A DNA stretch of 64,000 nt from Rhytidiadelphus loreus (GCA_947034895.1 OX344761.1:30764863-30828862); one strand, 5' to 3'. Counted from the stretch's first letter, positions 37,352 through 50,300 are shown. Notes: generated by a model not told the origin, from the sequence alone. A program made the numbers and translations.

Positions 37352-38036
37352 TTTAATATAAATGTTACATATGATTGTTATATCTTATATATCCATCTAA
37401 CCAACCCAAATTATTATTATGTATAGATATAATACTGAATCATATTTATAGCTACAAATCAAACTTTTATTTTTATTGAAAATAGTAAATTTACTTATTG
37501 TAGATTTGAGACCCTAAACTAGTAAAAAGTAAAAGTAAAAGTAATTTTTTAATTTATAAAAACTTCAAATTTTAGCATCTTTTTTTTTTGTGAGTTGGAA
37601 TGCTATAAAACAAAGTCTGTGTACTCTTCCTCAAAAAAAGCTTTTAAATAGTGCTATCAACACAGCTAGAAGATACACAGTTTTGGAGATTTCACTAAAA
37701 AAAAAAATTTAATCTATAATTTTTGTTTTAATTTATTTAGTATGCCATGTGTCAGTGCTAGAACTATTAGAATGTCATTTACAATCATAACAAAAGTGAT
37801 GGCCAATCCCTTTTTAAATCTCCTTTCATATCCATTTATCTCAAAACAAATTATTGGTAGCACTAATGTTGAAGTCCATGTATAATATCAATTTTTGTAT
37901 TTACTATGCTTTTAAAATTTAAAATATTCTATTTTTACTACAAATCTTATTACTAATCTTTAAACATTGACTTTGAATTAGATTCCAAGTACCTTGATAC
38001 ATTTTTCTAGCTAAAATGGAATTCATTTCACACTAG
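37352..38036. other. Upstream flank of the ALG7-type gene
   Basis: AT-rich DNA. 37500-37710 resembles repeats on the other flank of the gene (34.9-36.1 kb). No obvious promoter element is seen. Confidence 0.4.
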
Positions 38037-38622
38037 TCAACCCCTAAAGTCCCATTGTCCCTACGGGGGACAAAATGGATTTCGGGCAGGCTCCTATGAT
38101 CTCAATTTTTACCGAATTTTTTTGAAACTTTTCCACAAGATAGATAAACTTAAGATCTTTCCGGGAATATAATTTTTATTCCAATCGGTGCCCGGAAGCA
38201 AAAGTTATGCTACAATAACCTCAAAATGGGGGAGACTGGGCAGCAAAAAAAATCCACAAAAAATTTAAATAAAAATTTAAATATTTTTTTTCTTGTAGAT
38301 TATATTTTCTTCTAAATGGAAAGCTTTGATTCTTTCCATTTGGATTAGTGATGTGAAAGTTATGGATTTTCTTGTTTTGCGGGCAATCATAGCAACTTCT
38401 TGAAAAAAAAAAAATTCTTCCACTTTGAATGCTAATATCTTTCAATCTATACGGTCAAACATCACAAAAATTTTATCACATGATCTAAGACAAGTGTAGA
38501 ACAAGATCCTATGGTTAGATTCTAAAAAATATTTAAAAAATTTATTTCATAGGTGGACATAGCAAAAGTGGTAGTTTTGAGTGGTTTTGGCATAAATATG
38601 GCCTTGGGACTTTAGGGGTTAA
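38037..38622 (-). mobile_element. TTAA-flanked terminal-inverted-repeat element, copy 5 (586 bp, internally deleted)
   Basis: The ends are TCAACCCCTAAAGTCCCA and GGGACTTTAGGGGTTAA. On the minus strand it opens like copies 1 and 2 (AAGGCCAT..., CACTCAAAACTACCA) but is about 340 bases shorter. It is non-coding. Confidence 0.68.
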
Positions 38623-38811
38623 ACTTTAATTTTATAAGTTTGTGCAGAAAATATTTGAATGTAACAACTCAAAGTGACAAATACAAAGGTATCTACCATC
38701 TTTCATCCTTTGTCTACACGTTACCTCCAATAATTAACCATTCTAACATGTCTACCATATCCATTATGCTTATCCACCCAAAATTGTCCATGTGTTTTCT
38801 AAAGTCATTTT

Positions 38812-39330
38812 GCTTTCACTATGCACCCAAAAGAGGCAGTCACACATCTGGTTTGCCATTAGTTGCCCCCCCTTCTCCCAAAAATGAATAGGCTGTTGAT
38901 TTTTTTTTAAATGCTTCTCCCTCCAAAATGCCGTTGATTTCTCAAAATTTCTTAAACCGTTGATCTTTGAGATTGAATCTAAGCCATCCATCCAAATACG
39001 AATACGGATACAGAATCAAAATACGGATACGGATATGGATACGGATACAAATACTTGATATTGGAATATTGTACATATGGATATGGATACAGATACGATA
39101 TAGATATGGGATACAAGATTTTCATTGTCCCATATTGTTTGTCATGTTAACCTCATTCAAAAAATTACAAGTAGGAGGAAGGGGGATGAAAAATTAAGAA
39201 ATTAATTTTAATTAAATTTCTTTTTTAAACCCGGGGGAGCTGAAGGGGAGTTTAAAATTAATTAATTAAAACTTTGAGTGCATAGTGACAAAAGTCGCTA
39301 TGCACCCAAAAGCGGCTTTAATTGCCACAA
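38812..39330. repeat. Dispersed element with a GTATCC-type array and end hairpin, copy B
   Basis: It starts near CTATGCACCCAAAAGAGGCA, has a degenerate GGATAC hexamer array at about 38995-39115, and ends with a hairpin (GTGCATAGTGAC...GTCGCTATGCAC) and CCCAAAAGCGGCT. It is the inverted counterpart of copy A at 27816-28345. Confidence 0.55.
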
Positions 39331-40688
39331 TACATATGTGTATTACTATGTGTCATTTTTGAATTTGGCAATGTAATTTTCCATCTACCAAGGTTTTCTC
39401 TTGTCATCCTAAAGGTTGTTTTTGGTCTTCTAAAAGGTCATCCGTCATCTACTAAAAGCCATTTGGACGTCTTTCCTACATTTTTATGAAAATCTTTCTT
39501 GGTACACAATCCCAGATATAACTATACCTAATTTTATTTTAATATCCAATTTTTTAACTTACAAAGTCATTTCAATTCCATCTTGTTGACGTTGGTTTTG
39601 ATCTGAGTGAAAACAAAATTTAATGAGATCAAGTAAGCAATGGAAATGAGTGTTAACTTAGGCACTTTCAAACCTTTCTTAGATAATAATTGCCTTATTG
39701 AATATTAGCTACCTCATAAAATAACCAACATTTAGTGGATGGATGATGAATATGCTAAATTTTTTTTTGTTATGGAAGCTTTTCAAAATGGATGAAAAAC
39801 ATCCAAATACATTGAATAAAAGAAAATTGTATATTTTTTAGCAAGATAATTACTTTGGTCACTTAGTATTTTATGATTTTTGTGCTAGATTCTCTATGTA
39901 GAATGGAAAGGAAAGCATTACAAAAAAAAGACCTCTAGAGGGCTGCCAAATCGAGCTTGAGGAGCACCATTCTTCAAGTTAAATTTTCCTATGAAATGCA
40001 TTATTTCCCTATCTCTGCCCATTATGCTAATAGAATCCATGTGAGAACAAAGTTTGATTGGATACTTTAGGATCAATCATGAAAATCACATGATATGGTT
40101 GTCAAAAACCTGTCATTGTTTTTGACAATAATGACATGGAAATAGCCAAACATGTCACTGTAAAGTGACCCTCTAGGAACCAAAATTGTTTTGTAATGAA
40201 AATTCTTAAAAAAAAAATAATCTTTAGTTTAAATTTTTTCAAACTATAGTTTATTTTATTGTAAGGCTCCATATCTTTAAATCTCCTCTAATTACACTTT
40301 TTGAAGGATTAATAGATTTTTTCATTATCACATGATATCTGAAATGTAGAGTGAAACTAACATTTATTAGAGAAGTGCGAAAAAGGAGTTCAGTTTAGGA
40401 TACAAAGATGTTCACTTTAAGAATGTTTTTGTGTTTTTCAAATAACCTTATTAAAAAATTCTTAGAAAAAATAATTTTTGAATTGAAAAAATAAATAATT
40501 TTGCATTCATAATTTTTTACATATTTGAGTTTTGTCTCCATTCTATGAATACTAATTTTTACCCTTTGCATGTTCTAAAGTATAATATCCAACATGTCCT
40601 AAGGTAATGTATAAATCCAAAATAGACAATAGACCAATCAAATAGTACTTGAAGCTAATACCTCACAAGATATATCAATCTTGTGAGT
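39331..40688. other. Intergenic, featureless AT-rich DNA
   Basis: I see no gene, structured repeat or element boundary in this stretch. Confidence 0.4.
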
Positions 40689-41603
40689 CTAAGTGGCAGT
40701 AGACTCAGTCGCAGAATCTTCATTGGTAGAGGACTCTGAAGTCTCTCTATCTTCAAATGCACTAACATCTACAAACTCTAAAACATTCAATGCATAACTG
40801 TCTCTATGTTTTTTTGGTTTAGAACAGCCGAACTCTACAAATGCCAATGCCAACTGCTTTGCATAAATTGGCAAATCAAAAGACTTCTTTGGACTCAAGA
40901 GAAGTCTTCATTTAGGTCATGTTGCATTTTTGACATCAACCTCTGACGACTACAAAAACACATGAAAACATGTTAAAATTTTGAAACATATATAATTGCA
41001 TACTTGCATTAAACTGAAATGTATGGAAACTTACTTACAAGGTTTAGTCTTTTGAGCAAATTTGTAAACTACGATGTCCATAGCATTTGGATCTTGGGAT
41101 GCTGCACCCTCCGTTGACAGTTTTATAGTCATGGCCAAAGTAGTCCTCCATGTAGGTAAGAGAATGGTATTGAAGATGTCTTTATCCTCTTTTAATGCCA
41201 CAATATGACGTCCTGTGCTGCGGCAAGCCGTAATTGATGCACCTATAATAAACAACACACAATTGATTAATAAAATTATTTATATGAAAAATACAAATTA
41301 AATATGGAAGCATGGGATTGAAAATGAACTAGTAGCTAATGTGCAGTCGAGAACTACATCCCCTTCAAAGGTTGTCCTTTCTATGAGGATCTCAAAAAGC
41401 CTTGCATCCTTCTCTCGAGGCCCACGCTACGGAACTTTCTCATTCATGAACATTGTATCTTCAGTGGTATAGTTTATCAGGGTATCATCTCGTTGAAGGT
41501 CCACTTTGGCCTTCCTCATGGACTATGTTTGATGAAAAGCAAAGTCCGATTTCACTACCTTGCCGAGATCTTTCAACAATAGTGTAATCCCAAACTTCAT
41601 TGT
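40689..41603 (-). pseudogene. Relic of an N4/N6-type DNA methyltransferase-domain gene
   Basis: Three exons can be read on the minus strand: 41603-41330, 41242-41035 and about 40910-40689, with GT-AG borders and agreeing phase at the first junction. The translation gives RGPREKDARLFEILIE, then GDVVLDCTLATS, then across the splice ASITACRSTGRHIVALKEDKDIF. This order (substrate-loop block, motif I with LDC in place of DPF, then a GRHxVALE-like strand) is the C-terminal half of the PF01555-type amino-methyltransferases that make N4-methylcytosine or N6-methyladenine. In-frame stops lie at 41523-41525 and 41427-41429 (the latter probably a Trp codon turned TAG), so this copy is dead. The C-terminal exon ends in a Ser/Thr/Glu-rich tail. 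The domain call is by motif only. Confidence 0.6.
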
Positions 41604-43739
41604 CTGTAACATTGATTCCAAAAACACATTAGAAATGAATCATACAATACGCATTGCAAAATGTCATTGAAACAAGAATGGTGTGACTGTGAGGCCTTGT
41701 CTTAGGTAAACATCAATATTAGGTTATTGATAGTAGATAGAGGGCAAATTAAACAAAAATATTTAGACAAAAGTAAATAGCGAAAAAATTGATAAAGATG
41801 ATTTCAATTTAATGGCAAGTGTTAGAACTATTTACATTAGTTGATTGTAAGTTGTTACTAAAAAAATTAGTGAAAAAAATTCAACCATGTGTTATTGTAA
41901 AATTTTATGTCACTTTGTAAAAAAATGTTTTGAATATTTGTAGTAAAATCATGGCTTTTAGGCCATATATTCTATAATTTTGGTATTTTATGATAAGAGC
42001 AATTTCTTTATATTTTTTCATATCAAAGATGATCAACCAAAATGTTGAAAAATTAAGTTCAATCACTACGTTTATATTCAAAGATATTTTTAGGATGGTA
42101 TTCTTCACTAGATGCAACAAATAGACCAATATTAGGTAAAGAATTTTATTGTAGTAAAAGATTTCTTTTTTTTAAAACAATTATAATAAAACTCCTACAG
42201 GTATTGTTGTGTACAAAATATGTTAGGATTTAAAAATTAAATTAAATTTAGGTATTGATTACAAACATTCAATGACTCATTTATTTATAAGGTAAAATTA
42301 CATTGTAATAAAGATTTGATTGTTTGTTGCAATACAAGTGTAAGTGTTGTTAGGCTAAGAAGTTTAAAAAATAATAATCTTTAAAATACATAACACACAA
42401 ATTTTGTACATGATTTATTTGTTCATTAAAATGAATAGAATGTTTTCTAATTGTTGATAGTGATTTAGAATAATTTTTACTTCCATTTTTAATTATTAAA
42501 TGATTTATTAATAAAATTTTAAAATTTTAAAATTTTAAGTGTTTCAAAAATAAAAATTGAATTCTTTTTTAGTTTGTGTAAGACCAATTTCTATATCACA
42601 TAATACTTTTACTATAAAGATTTGCAAAATCATTTTCATTTTTTTTTGATAAAATGTGAACAATATTTGTATTAATTTAATTTTAATTTTAAATATTAAT
42701 AAACTAATATATGTGATTATTTTTTGAATAAAAATATTGAAGTTCTTATATAAAGACTAAAAGACATTCTTGTCTAAAGACCTAAACATTTATACTATTT
42801 TTATATTAGTTAAATATGGATTTTTTTTTTAAAACTGTCATTTTTTAATTCATTTCAATTGACTAATATATCTTTTTAGATTTTATTATTTCATGATTTA
42901 TACTATATCATTTATTGATTTTAATAGAATTTTTAAATAGAATATAAAATTTGGATTGATTAATTTGCAAAATTGCCTAAACAATTGAATTTGGTATTGA
43001 ATCTATTTTTTGTTTTAGATTTCATTCAATTTCCATTTGTCCTTTTGTCAATTCTTTTAAATTTATTGTCTTTATATTGTGAATCCAAATCTATAACATT
43101 ATTTTACATTGTTTTGGTTGATATGTAGAATCACCTAAAACTTCAATGGTTTAAAATGAGTATTTCTAGAAGCTCTATATAATATTTCATTGCTAAATTT
43201 CTTATCAAATATAATAAATATTCCCCCTACAATTCTCCAACAGTCATTGACATGCTCTCTATATGGGGATTTGTCTTTCAAACCACTCTATTATGTAAAT
43301 CATCCAAAAAAGATTCATTAATTCTATTGATCAAATTTTATATTGCTAAACATTGTTTTAAAAAATATATTACATTTATTCATAAATTTAATGATGATTA
43401 GATATATTGTAGTAAATATGCAATTAAATCAAATAAACAATCTTCTACATTATATATAGCCTATATTGTATCAAAGAATACAACATTTAATTTTTCATCT
43501 AATTTTATTATGTATATATAATTTTAAAATCAATTACTTTGACATATCAAATTTTACTATATCAAATTTCCCGTACAAATTTTTCTCATACAAATTTTTC
43601 CACAAATTGTACAAACCTATACAAAGTTGCTACAATACAAATATACAAATAAACTTGCAAAACAAAAATAAAAAATGTTAGAATAACAAATCATTGAACT
43701 GAAATTCAAATATAAGCCAAATAATTGCAAAAGAAATGA
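41604..43739. other. Very AT-rich DNA between two parts of the methyltransferase relic
   Basis: Simple-sequence-like AT-rich DNA without recognisable coding. It may be old intron of the relic gene or inserted repeat. Confidence 0.4.
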
Positions 43740-44400
43740 ATACTCCAAGTACTTCGAAGAACATGATAGCTATGATGTTTTCGTAAAATTTCCACCATTT
43801 CATATCAACAATCCAACATGTCTGTTCCATCACACAATCATGGTCAACTTCTTAAGAATCAAAGATAATGTACCATGCATTTAAGTAATAAGGCCCCAAT
43901 CTTGTATTTCTTGCGTATGGACTTCCACATAAACTTTCCTAACAATAGTCTACTAACAAAGATTCTCACCACTCAGTATGTATACCTTGTCAGATTAGAG
44001 TTTAACAGGGAAGTTTTTTCTCACTTTTTTTTGAGAGGGCGATGTTAACATTAGTAACATTGCTTGATTTGCAACATTTTGGCCATGTCTCAACCATGTG
44101 ATTGTTACTATCTAGTGATTGTTGTCCATAAATTGTTTAAACGCTTCCTATTGTTCTCCCAACAAGTCCCCATATCAATCAGAAAGAATTGAATAAACTA
44201 TAGGTGAATAAGCTTGAATCAAAACTACTTGGCCTGTCAAACAACAACTGCTTGAAGTCCTAGGTAAATGATGTACCTCGTTTAATATGTACCATGAAAT
44301 TGCATACAGCTAGTATACCAACTGGATCCTTAGACTAACTGATGGTAATTTTGAACAATTCATTCAGCTCCTTCTCCCTCACAGCCTCTTCTTCCTTTTT
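43740..44400 (-). pseudogene. Probable upstream exons of the methyltransferase-like relic
   Basis: On the minus strand about 44225-44400 reads KEEEAV and ELNELFKITIS, then DPVGILAVCNFMVHIKRGTS, broken by stops. About 43740-43960 reads TRLGPYYLNAWYIIFD, a stop, then CVMEQTCWIVDMKWWKFYEN. The composition is protein-like and quite unlike the flanks, and the order and strand fit an N-terminal part of the gene ending at 40689. The linkage is inferred; no known domain is recognised in these pieces. Confidence 0.35.
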
Positions 44401-44429
44401 TTGCATGCACACAATCTTGAGAGCAACAA

Positions 44430-44449
44430 TTTAGGGTTTAGGTTTAGGG
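44430..44449 (+). repeat. Short interstitial telomere-like repeat
   Basis: TTTAGGGTTTAGGTTTAGGG, nearly three plant-type telomere units. It is too short to be a telomere remnant; it is similar to telo-box elements found near plant promoters. Confidence 0.6.
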
Positions 44450-44599
44450 TCTATACAGACTACAATAATCAATCAAAAGTAACGAACAATCTCACAATTC
44501 ACAAATGCAAACCTTTTGAGCAACTTTGGGGTCCTCTGTTCTGCACTTTCTTCGCGAGGTTTAGAGCACCACTACAACAATGAAGATGCTACCGATCTT

Positions 44600-45986
44600 C
44601 CATACACTTACTTCACGGCGACAAAGAATTAGAATAAGGTCTCAAATAGAATTCAGTCAAAAATACAATTGCGATAAGTTTTAGAGCTCTAAGTTCCCAG
44701 TACTAAAATTTAGGGTTTCATATTTCACAACTAAAACCTGGCAGATGAAACTTGCACAAATTCCTAAGTACAAAGCCAAACAATATGTCTTTCCAAATAG
44801 ATGTTTTTGATATTCTCCTTGAAACTTCATTTGAGCAATCAACTTAGAATTGAACAAAAAAAAACTTAATAGCAACCAAATAGGAAGCGAGTCAAATGTC
44901 TGTTTGTACTTGAGGTAAATCAAAGACAAGCTTTCCACAAAAGAGAGTAATCGGCCTTAGCTTCACCCTCATTGAACTCCACGGTTTCCATACATGATCA
45001 ATCCAAGATATAACAAAAGAATCCCAATTCTGTTTAATTGCTCACCTTCTGGAAGAAAATTTTGGTAGGAAATTTTCTAGTGCAGGTGGTGCACCCTTCC
45101 GATCCCTCATTGTCAAAACCTCAGAGGCTGACAAAAATCCTCGTGAGATGCAAAGTCGATAGCATAGTCTCTCTAAGGACAAAGCCAAAAAACTTACAAT
45201 TACAAAGAAACGAAGAAGTACAAGAAGAAGTACAAGAAGCTTAAGAAACAATGAAGTACAACAAATCAAGAAACATAAGTGCAAAGAAAAATGAAGAAGT
45301 TCATGAAACAAGAAAGGTATTCTTTTAGCACTTCCACATTCATAAAGTCACCTAACTTAAAAATAGCCTCTCCATGTGAACTAGCATCTTTGGGATATCG
45401 TATAGAAAATATGAACTTTACTTAGTAAACTAGAATCTCCATTATGTTATAAAAAAAGGATATTTTTTGGATTTATTACAAAAATCTCACCTAATCTAAA
45501 ATGTCTAATAAGTCTAACCTAGTCTAATAGTCTAACCTATCTAAGTCTAATCTATCTATCTGCTTTCCAATCAATCTAGAATTCTATAAGGTTTAGATAA
45601 TCTTATAAATTTGCTTCAGATCATAGATGGTATTTAAAAAAAAATTACAGCAAAAAAAAAATTATAACAAAAAAAAAAATTGAAAATTGAAAATAATAAT
45701 AAATAAATAAATAAAATAAATAAATAAAAATAAAAATAAAAATTTAATGCCCGGTTGAACAGGGTCCGCCCTAGGCAGCCCCTTCAAGCCCACGGGGCAG
45801 ACTTCCACCCTCTCCAACTCACTCGCATTAATGCTACGTTAGTCCGCCTCCCCGCCCCTTGCCTGGGCAAATATGATAACTTGTAGTGTGAATGGGAAAG
45901 TAGATAAAATTTGGAAAAATTCACAAACCAAAGTCCATGCGAGTTGTTGTCATAGTCTCTGTCCAAAAGGACAGAGCCAACAAATC
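44600..45986. other. Intergenic left flank of the retrotransposon
   Basis: This contains a CTAA/AGTCTAACCT minisatellite-like stretch (about 45480-45575), A-rich runs (about 45630-45745) and a GC-richer block (about 45750-45860). No gene is supported. Confidence 0.4.
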
Positions 45987-46216
45987 TGTTGAGAATAAAA
46001 TACGAAACAAAATTGCAAAGCAAATAAGAACACACAAAATACACTCAGAATACATTAACTTCATAAGTGTTTGAAGTATATACAATAGAAGAATAGGAGA
46101 GAGACAATGAATAGTTGTCTTCTCCTATTCGTCAAAGAAGATTCCCATTAATCTTCATGACACGTGTCACTCACCATTATGGTGAGCGTTCACATTAGAA
46201 ACTACGTTTCTTAACA
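45987..46216 (-). repeat. 3' LTR of the copia element (230 bp)
   Basis: TGTTGAGAATAAAATACG...TTTCTTAACA. It is 2 bases shorter than the other LTR (ACTCAGAATAC against ACTCAAAGAATAC). Confidence 0.93.
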
Positions 46217-46229
46217 CTCCTCCTCGCTC
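46217..46229 (-). other. Polypurine tract of the copia element
   Basis: On the minus strand GAGCGAGGAGGAG abuts the 3' LTR, the expected place and composition for the plus-strand primer. Confidence 0.7.
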
Positions 46230-46262
46230 AGCATAATATGAGTAAAATATTATAAAATAATA

Positions 46263-46829
46263 CTCCCTCTGTCCCAAAATGATCTTCCTGTTTGACAAAA
46301 TGTTCTTGATTAAGGCTAAAAATAACTTTTTTAAGACCCATTTCGCATGGTAGGTAGAGTTTAGTATACTCTTAGTGTCCTGCAAACATTGACTTTAGAA
46401 GCCTTTTTCAAAGTGCAGTTTTAAATTATTGAAAAGTATAATTTTGGGGGCATTTTTAAATAGCACCAGTGGGCATATAGTTGTTGAGTGTGAGGTTATA
46501 ATTTTATGGGCATTTAGAATAAGCCAAAGCCCATGTGTGGACCTCAATATTGACTCCAAAAGTTTCTTCTCCTTCAATTAGACAATACTCAAAGAGATGA
46601 AAAAAATAAAATTGAACAATGTTGATTGACCCCTTAAATCATTTCATGTGTCTTTTGATTGATGATTGAATGCATAGAGGGGGAGCTATTCCTCAAAATT
46701 GTTTTGTTGATCCTAGAGAGCAATCAAAAATTGAATCTGACCAATTTGCAACATCACAAATGCAATAGGAAGATCATTTTGGGACAAAAAATTAGAGCCA
46801 ACAAGAAGATCATTATGGGACGGATGGAG
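46263..46829. mobile_element. Stowaway-like MITE nested in the retrotransposon (567 bp)
   Basis: Ends CTCCCTCTGTCCCAAAATGA and its inverted counterpart TCATTATGGGACGGATGGAG, flanked by TA on both sides (46261-46262, 46830-46831). These ends and the TA target are typical of Stowaway (Tc1/mariner) MITEs. The inner part of the right terminus occurs twice (GAAGATCATTTTGGGAC near 46768 and again near 46804). It lies 33 bases inside the 3' LTR. Confidence 0.8.
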
Positions 46830-46875
46830 TAATCTAATATAAACTAGCAAATGGTATGTATAAAATCAATAAAAA

Positions 46876-46975
46876 ACCAGTCGTTGTCGCCAAGTCGTGG
46901 ACTTGGTCGGCTAGTTTTGTAAGTCGGTGGTCAACCGATCGGTCCGAGTTTCGATACTCGTCGGCCTCGTCGACT
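46876..46975 (+). other. tRNA-like (possibly SINE-derived) segment in the element's 3' region
   Basis: A GC-richer block has an A-box-like TCGCCAAGTCGTGG (about 46888-46901) and a B-box-like GGTCCGAGTTTCGATACTC (46941-46959) with tRNA-like spacing. The stem is imperfect and I could not fold a full cloverleaf. It may be a SINE head or chance. Confidence 0.25.
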
Positions 46976-47344
46976 GATCTGGAAAACTCACGGCTTGGCA
47001 TTGCTAGTGAGGCAGGAATAAATAGCCGACCCGCTACCCTACCCCTGAGCTGTGATGTGACAAGATGCAGAGCACCCCAAGATGGTTAACAAGCTCCAGC
47101 ATTGATCGTAAACCGTGATTCTCACCACGACCCCACCTTTTTCTATTCGAAAATTCCCGTAGGATTTTATGGTTGTTGTCTCATTAAAACCTTATCTGGG
47201 AAAACCTTGGTTATATTCAAGGATAAAACCACAGATGAAAGAAAAAGAGTACAACTCCTTTATCAATCCATTCTCATAGTAAAACCCTGTGGGAAAAATC
47301 TATGGAAGGATATCAAAAGGATCAATAAACTTCATAATGGAAAT

Positions 47345-50300
47345 CTATTGAATTTCTTGTTCTAAAATACTAAGGCGCCGCATTCCAATATCATGGACAA
47401 GTCGACGATGGGTAGATGTTGGAAGAGCCTTGGTAAAAAGATCAACTAGATTATTTGCTGATGCAATTTTCTTGATCTCAAGTACTTTGTCTGTAATCAA
47501 ATCATTATTAAAGGTGAAATATTTTGGATCTATATGTTTTGTGCGATCACCTTTAATAAAACCTGCTTGCATTTGAGTAACACAAGCACTATTGTTTTCG
47601 TATAAAACAGTCGGAGAATTATCATAAAATAATCCACAATTTGTTCGAATGAACTTGTCAATCGATCTTAACCAAATGCATTCTCGAGATGCTTCATGTA
47701 AAGCGATAATTTCTGCGTGATTAGAAGATGTAGCAGTAATGGTTTGCTTCACTGATTTCCAAGAAATTGCAGCTCCATGTCGTAAGAAAACATAACCTGT
47801 TTGTGATTTGGATGTTGCTGGATCAGATCTATATCCAGCATCAGCATATCCAACCAATGTTGGATCTGCAGATCGAGTGTAATGAAGTCCCAAATCTTCA
47901 GTTCCTTTCAAGTAACGAAAAAGATGTTTAATTCCATTCCAATGGCGAAGTGTCGGTCGAGAACTATGCCTTGCAAAGACACTAACTGCAAATGCAATAT
48001 CAGGCCTTGTGGATGTAGCCAAATACAAGAGTGCTCCAACTGCTGCGAGGTATGGATATTGTTCACCCAATGTTTCCTCTTCCTCCTCGCAAGGGCGATA
48101 CGGATCATCATCTTTGATACTTCGACCAACCATAGGTGTAGATAAAGGATAAGTGTCAATCATATTGAATCTTTTAAGGATTCGATTGATATAAGTAGAT
48201 TGAGATAGAAAAATGCTGCCATCTTGCATATGTAGAACTTGTAAACCAATGCAAAAAGAGGTTTTGCCAAGTAATTTCATTTCAAACTCGCGAATAAGAA
48301 GCTGAGTAGCAGCAGCAAATGCAGATTTGGTACCCACAAGATTCAAATCATCAACGTAGACAACAATAATTACAAATCCATTTGTGTCTCTTTTGATAAA
48401 GAGACATGGAAGTAATGCATCATTTATGAAATGATGTTCAATAAGAAATTGTCGCAGTCGTTGATACCACATACGTCCAGACTGTTTAAGACCATACAAT
48501 GCGCGTTGTAATTTCACGCCACGATGTTTGCCAGAGATAGGTGGATTTGGACTGGTGGTTTCAAGACCAGGAGGAATTTTCATATAAATATTTGCATTAA
48601 GTGAGCCATAAAGATAGGCTGTAACAACATCCATAAGGTACATCTCAAGAATGGCATGAACTGCCATTCCAAGAAGATATCGGAAGGTAATAGTATCCAT
48701 AACTGGTGAATACATGATATCGTAGTCAATGCCAAACTTTTGTGTAAATCCTTGAGCAACAAGACGAACTTTGTAGCGAATAATCTGACCTTTGTCATTT
48801 CGTTTGCGTACAAAAACAAGTTTGTATCCAAGAGGTCGTGAGTTAAGATTATTCACGATAGGTCCAAAGACTTGTCTCTTGCGCAAAGATTCATACTCCT
48901 CCTCAATAGCAGCTTTCCACTTGAGCCAGTCAGAGCGATTCATCGCTTCTTCAATAGTACGTGGCTCGGGATCATCTTTCTCGCAAGAAAGATGTTCTAC
49001 AATCATAGAAATGAAACTTTCATCCATGTCAATACTTGCTCTATTCCATATGTGGCCAGTACCGCAGTACATCACAGATAATTCTGTGTTCAAGTGAGAT
49101 ACATCTTCTTTAGAAGTAGATGAATGAATAAAATCGGAAGTGGTTGGTATAGATAGAGAAGGATTAGCAACATCAAAAATTGTTTTGCGTTTGCGTGGTT
49201 GCTTATCTGGTCCACGAGTCCGTTTGCTCAAAGATTGAGGAGTAGAAATAGTTGTAATATCTTATACAATAACTCGAGCAAGAAGATTTCGGGCTTCATT
49301 CAATGGAGTTTTTGTAATTCGTGGCGCATCATTAAAACCATCAGGAGTTTGATCCGCAATCTTTTGCAAATGCAAAATTTTGGCAACTTCAGTTTCAGCC
49401 AAGGATGATCGTGGATCAGGATTTGATATAAGTGTTTGAGGTGCTTGAAATGTAATACCAGAAGAAGTCTTTGGAATAAATGCTCTTCCTCTTAAAGATG
49501 GAAATACGTCTTCTTCAAACCGACAGTTGGCGAAACACGCACGAAGTAATGTACTAGTTGAAGGATTAATATATCGAATAATGCTGGGAGAGTCAAATCC
49601 AACATAGATGCCTTCTTGGCGATGAGCGCCAATAGTATGACGTTGAGGTTCCGCAATTGGAACCCAAACACGGCATCCGAATACTCGCAAATAAGAGACA
49701 TTGGGAACTCGTCCTGAAAGAAGTTCTGTGATGAAGCGATCTCTACAGATGAAGGACGAAGTCGAATCAAAGTTGCAGCATGTAGAACTGCATGTCCCCA
49801 CATGTATGCGGGCAAATTTGCATGTAAAAGCAAAGGCCTCGTAATAAGTTGAATTCGCTTGATGAAAGACTCCGCCAATCCATTTTGAGCATGTTCATAT
49901 GGAACTGAATATGTCAGATCAATTCCAGTAGCAATACAATAATCTTCGAAAGATTTGGATCGAAATTCTTGAGCATTATCCATCCGAAGCGTTTTGATTG
50001 GATAATCAGGAAAATGAGCCTTGAACCGGATAAGCATAGAAAGTAAGTTGGCAAAAGCCAAATTTCTGGTTGATAGTAAGGAGACATGAGATTGTCTGCC
50101 TGATGCATCAACCAAAAACAAAAAATATCGAAATGGTCCAGACATTGGTGTTATAGGACCACAAATATCACCATGCAATCTCGAAAGCATTGGTGGTAAT
50201 TCACTAGGCAGCTTCCATAGAGATGGTTTGGCAATTAATTTGCCTTGTACACATGCTTGACATACTGTCATTGAATTTACATCAGCGGACTGTAAATTAT

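Noticed and set aside
44430..44449. Telomere end or remnant
   Set aside because: Fewer than three units and no flanking subtelomeric array.
45038..45311. Frames of 68-89 codons on both strands
   Set aside because: Low-complexity Leu- or Lys-rich translations from repetitive AAGAAGTACAAG-type DNA.
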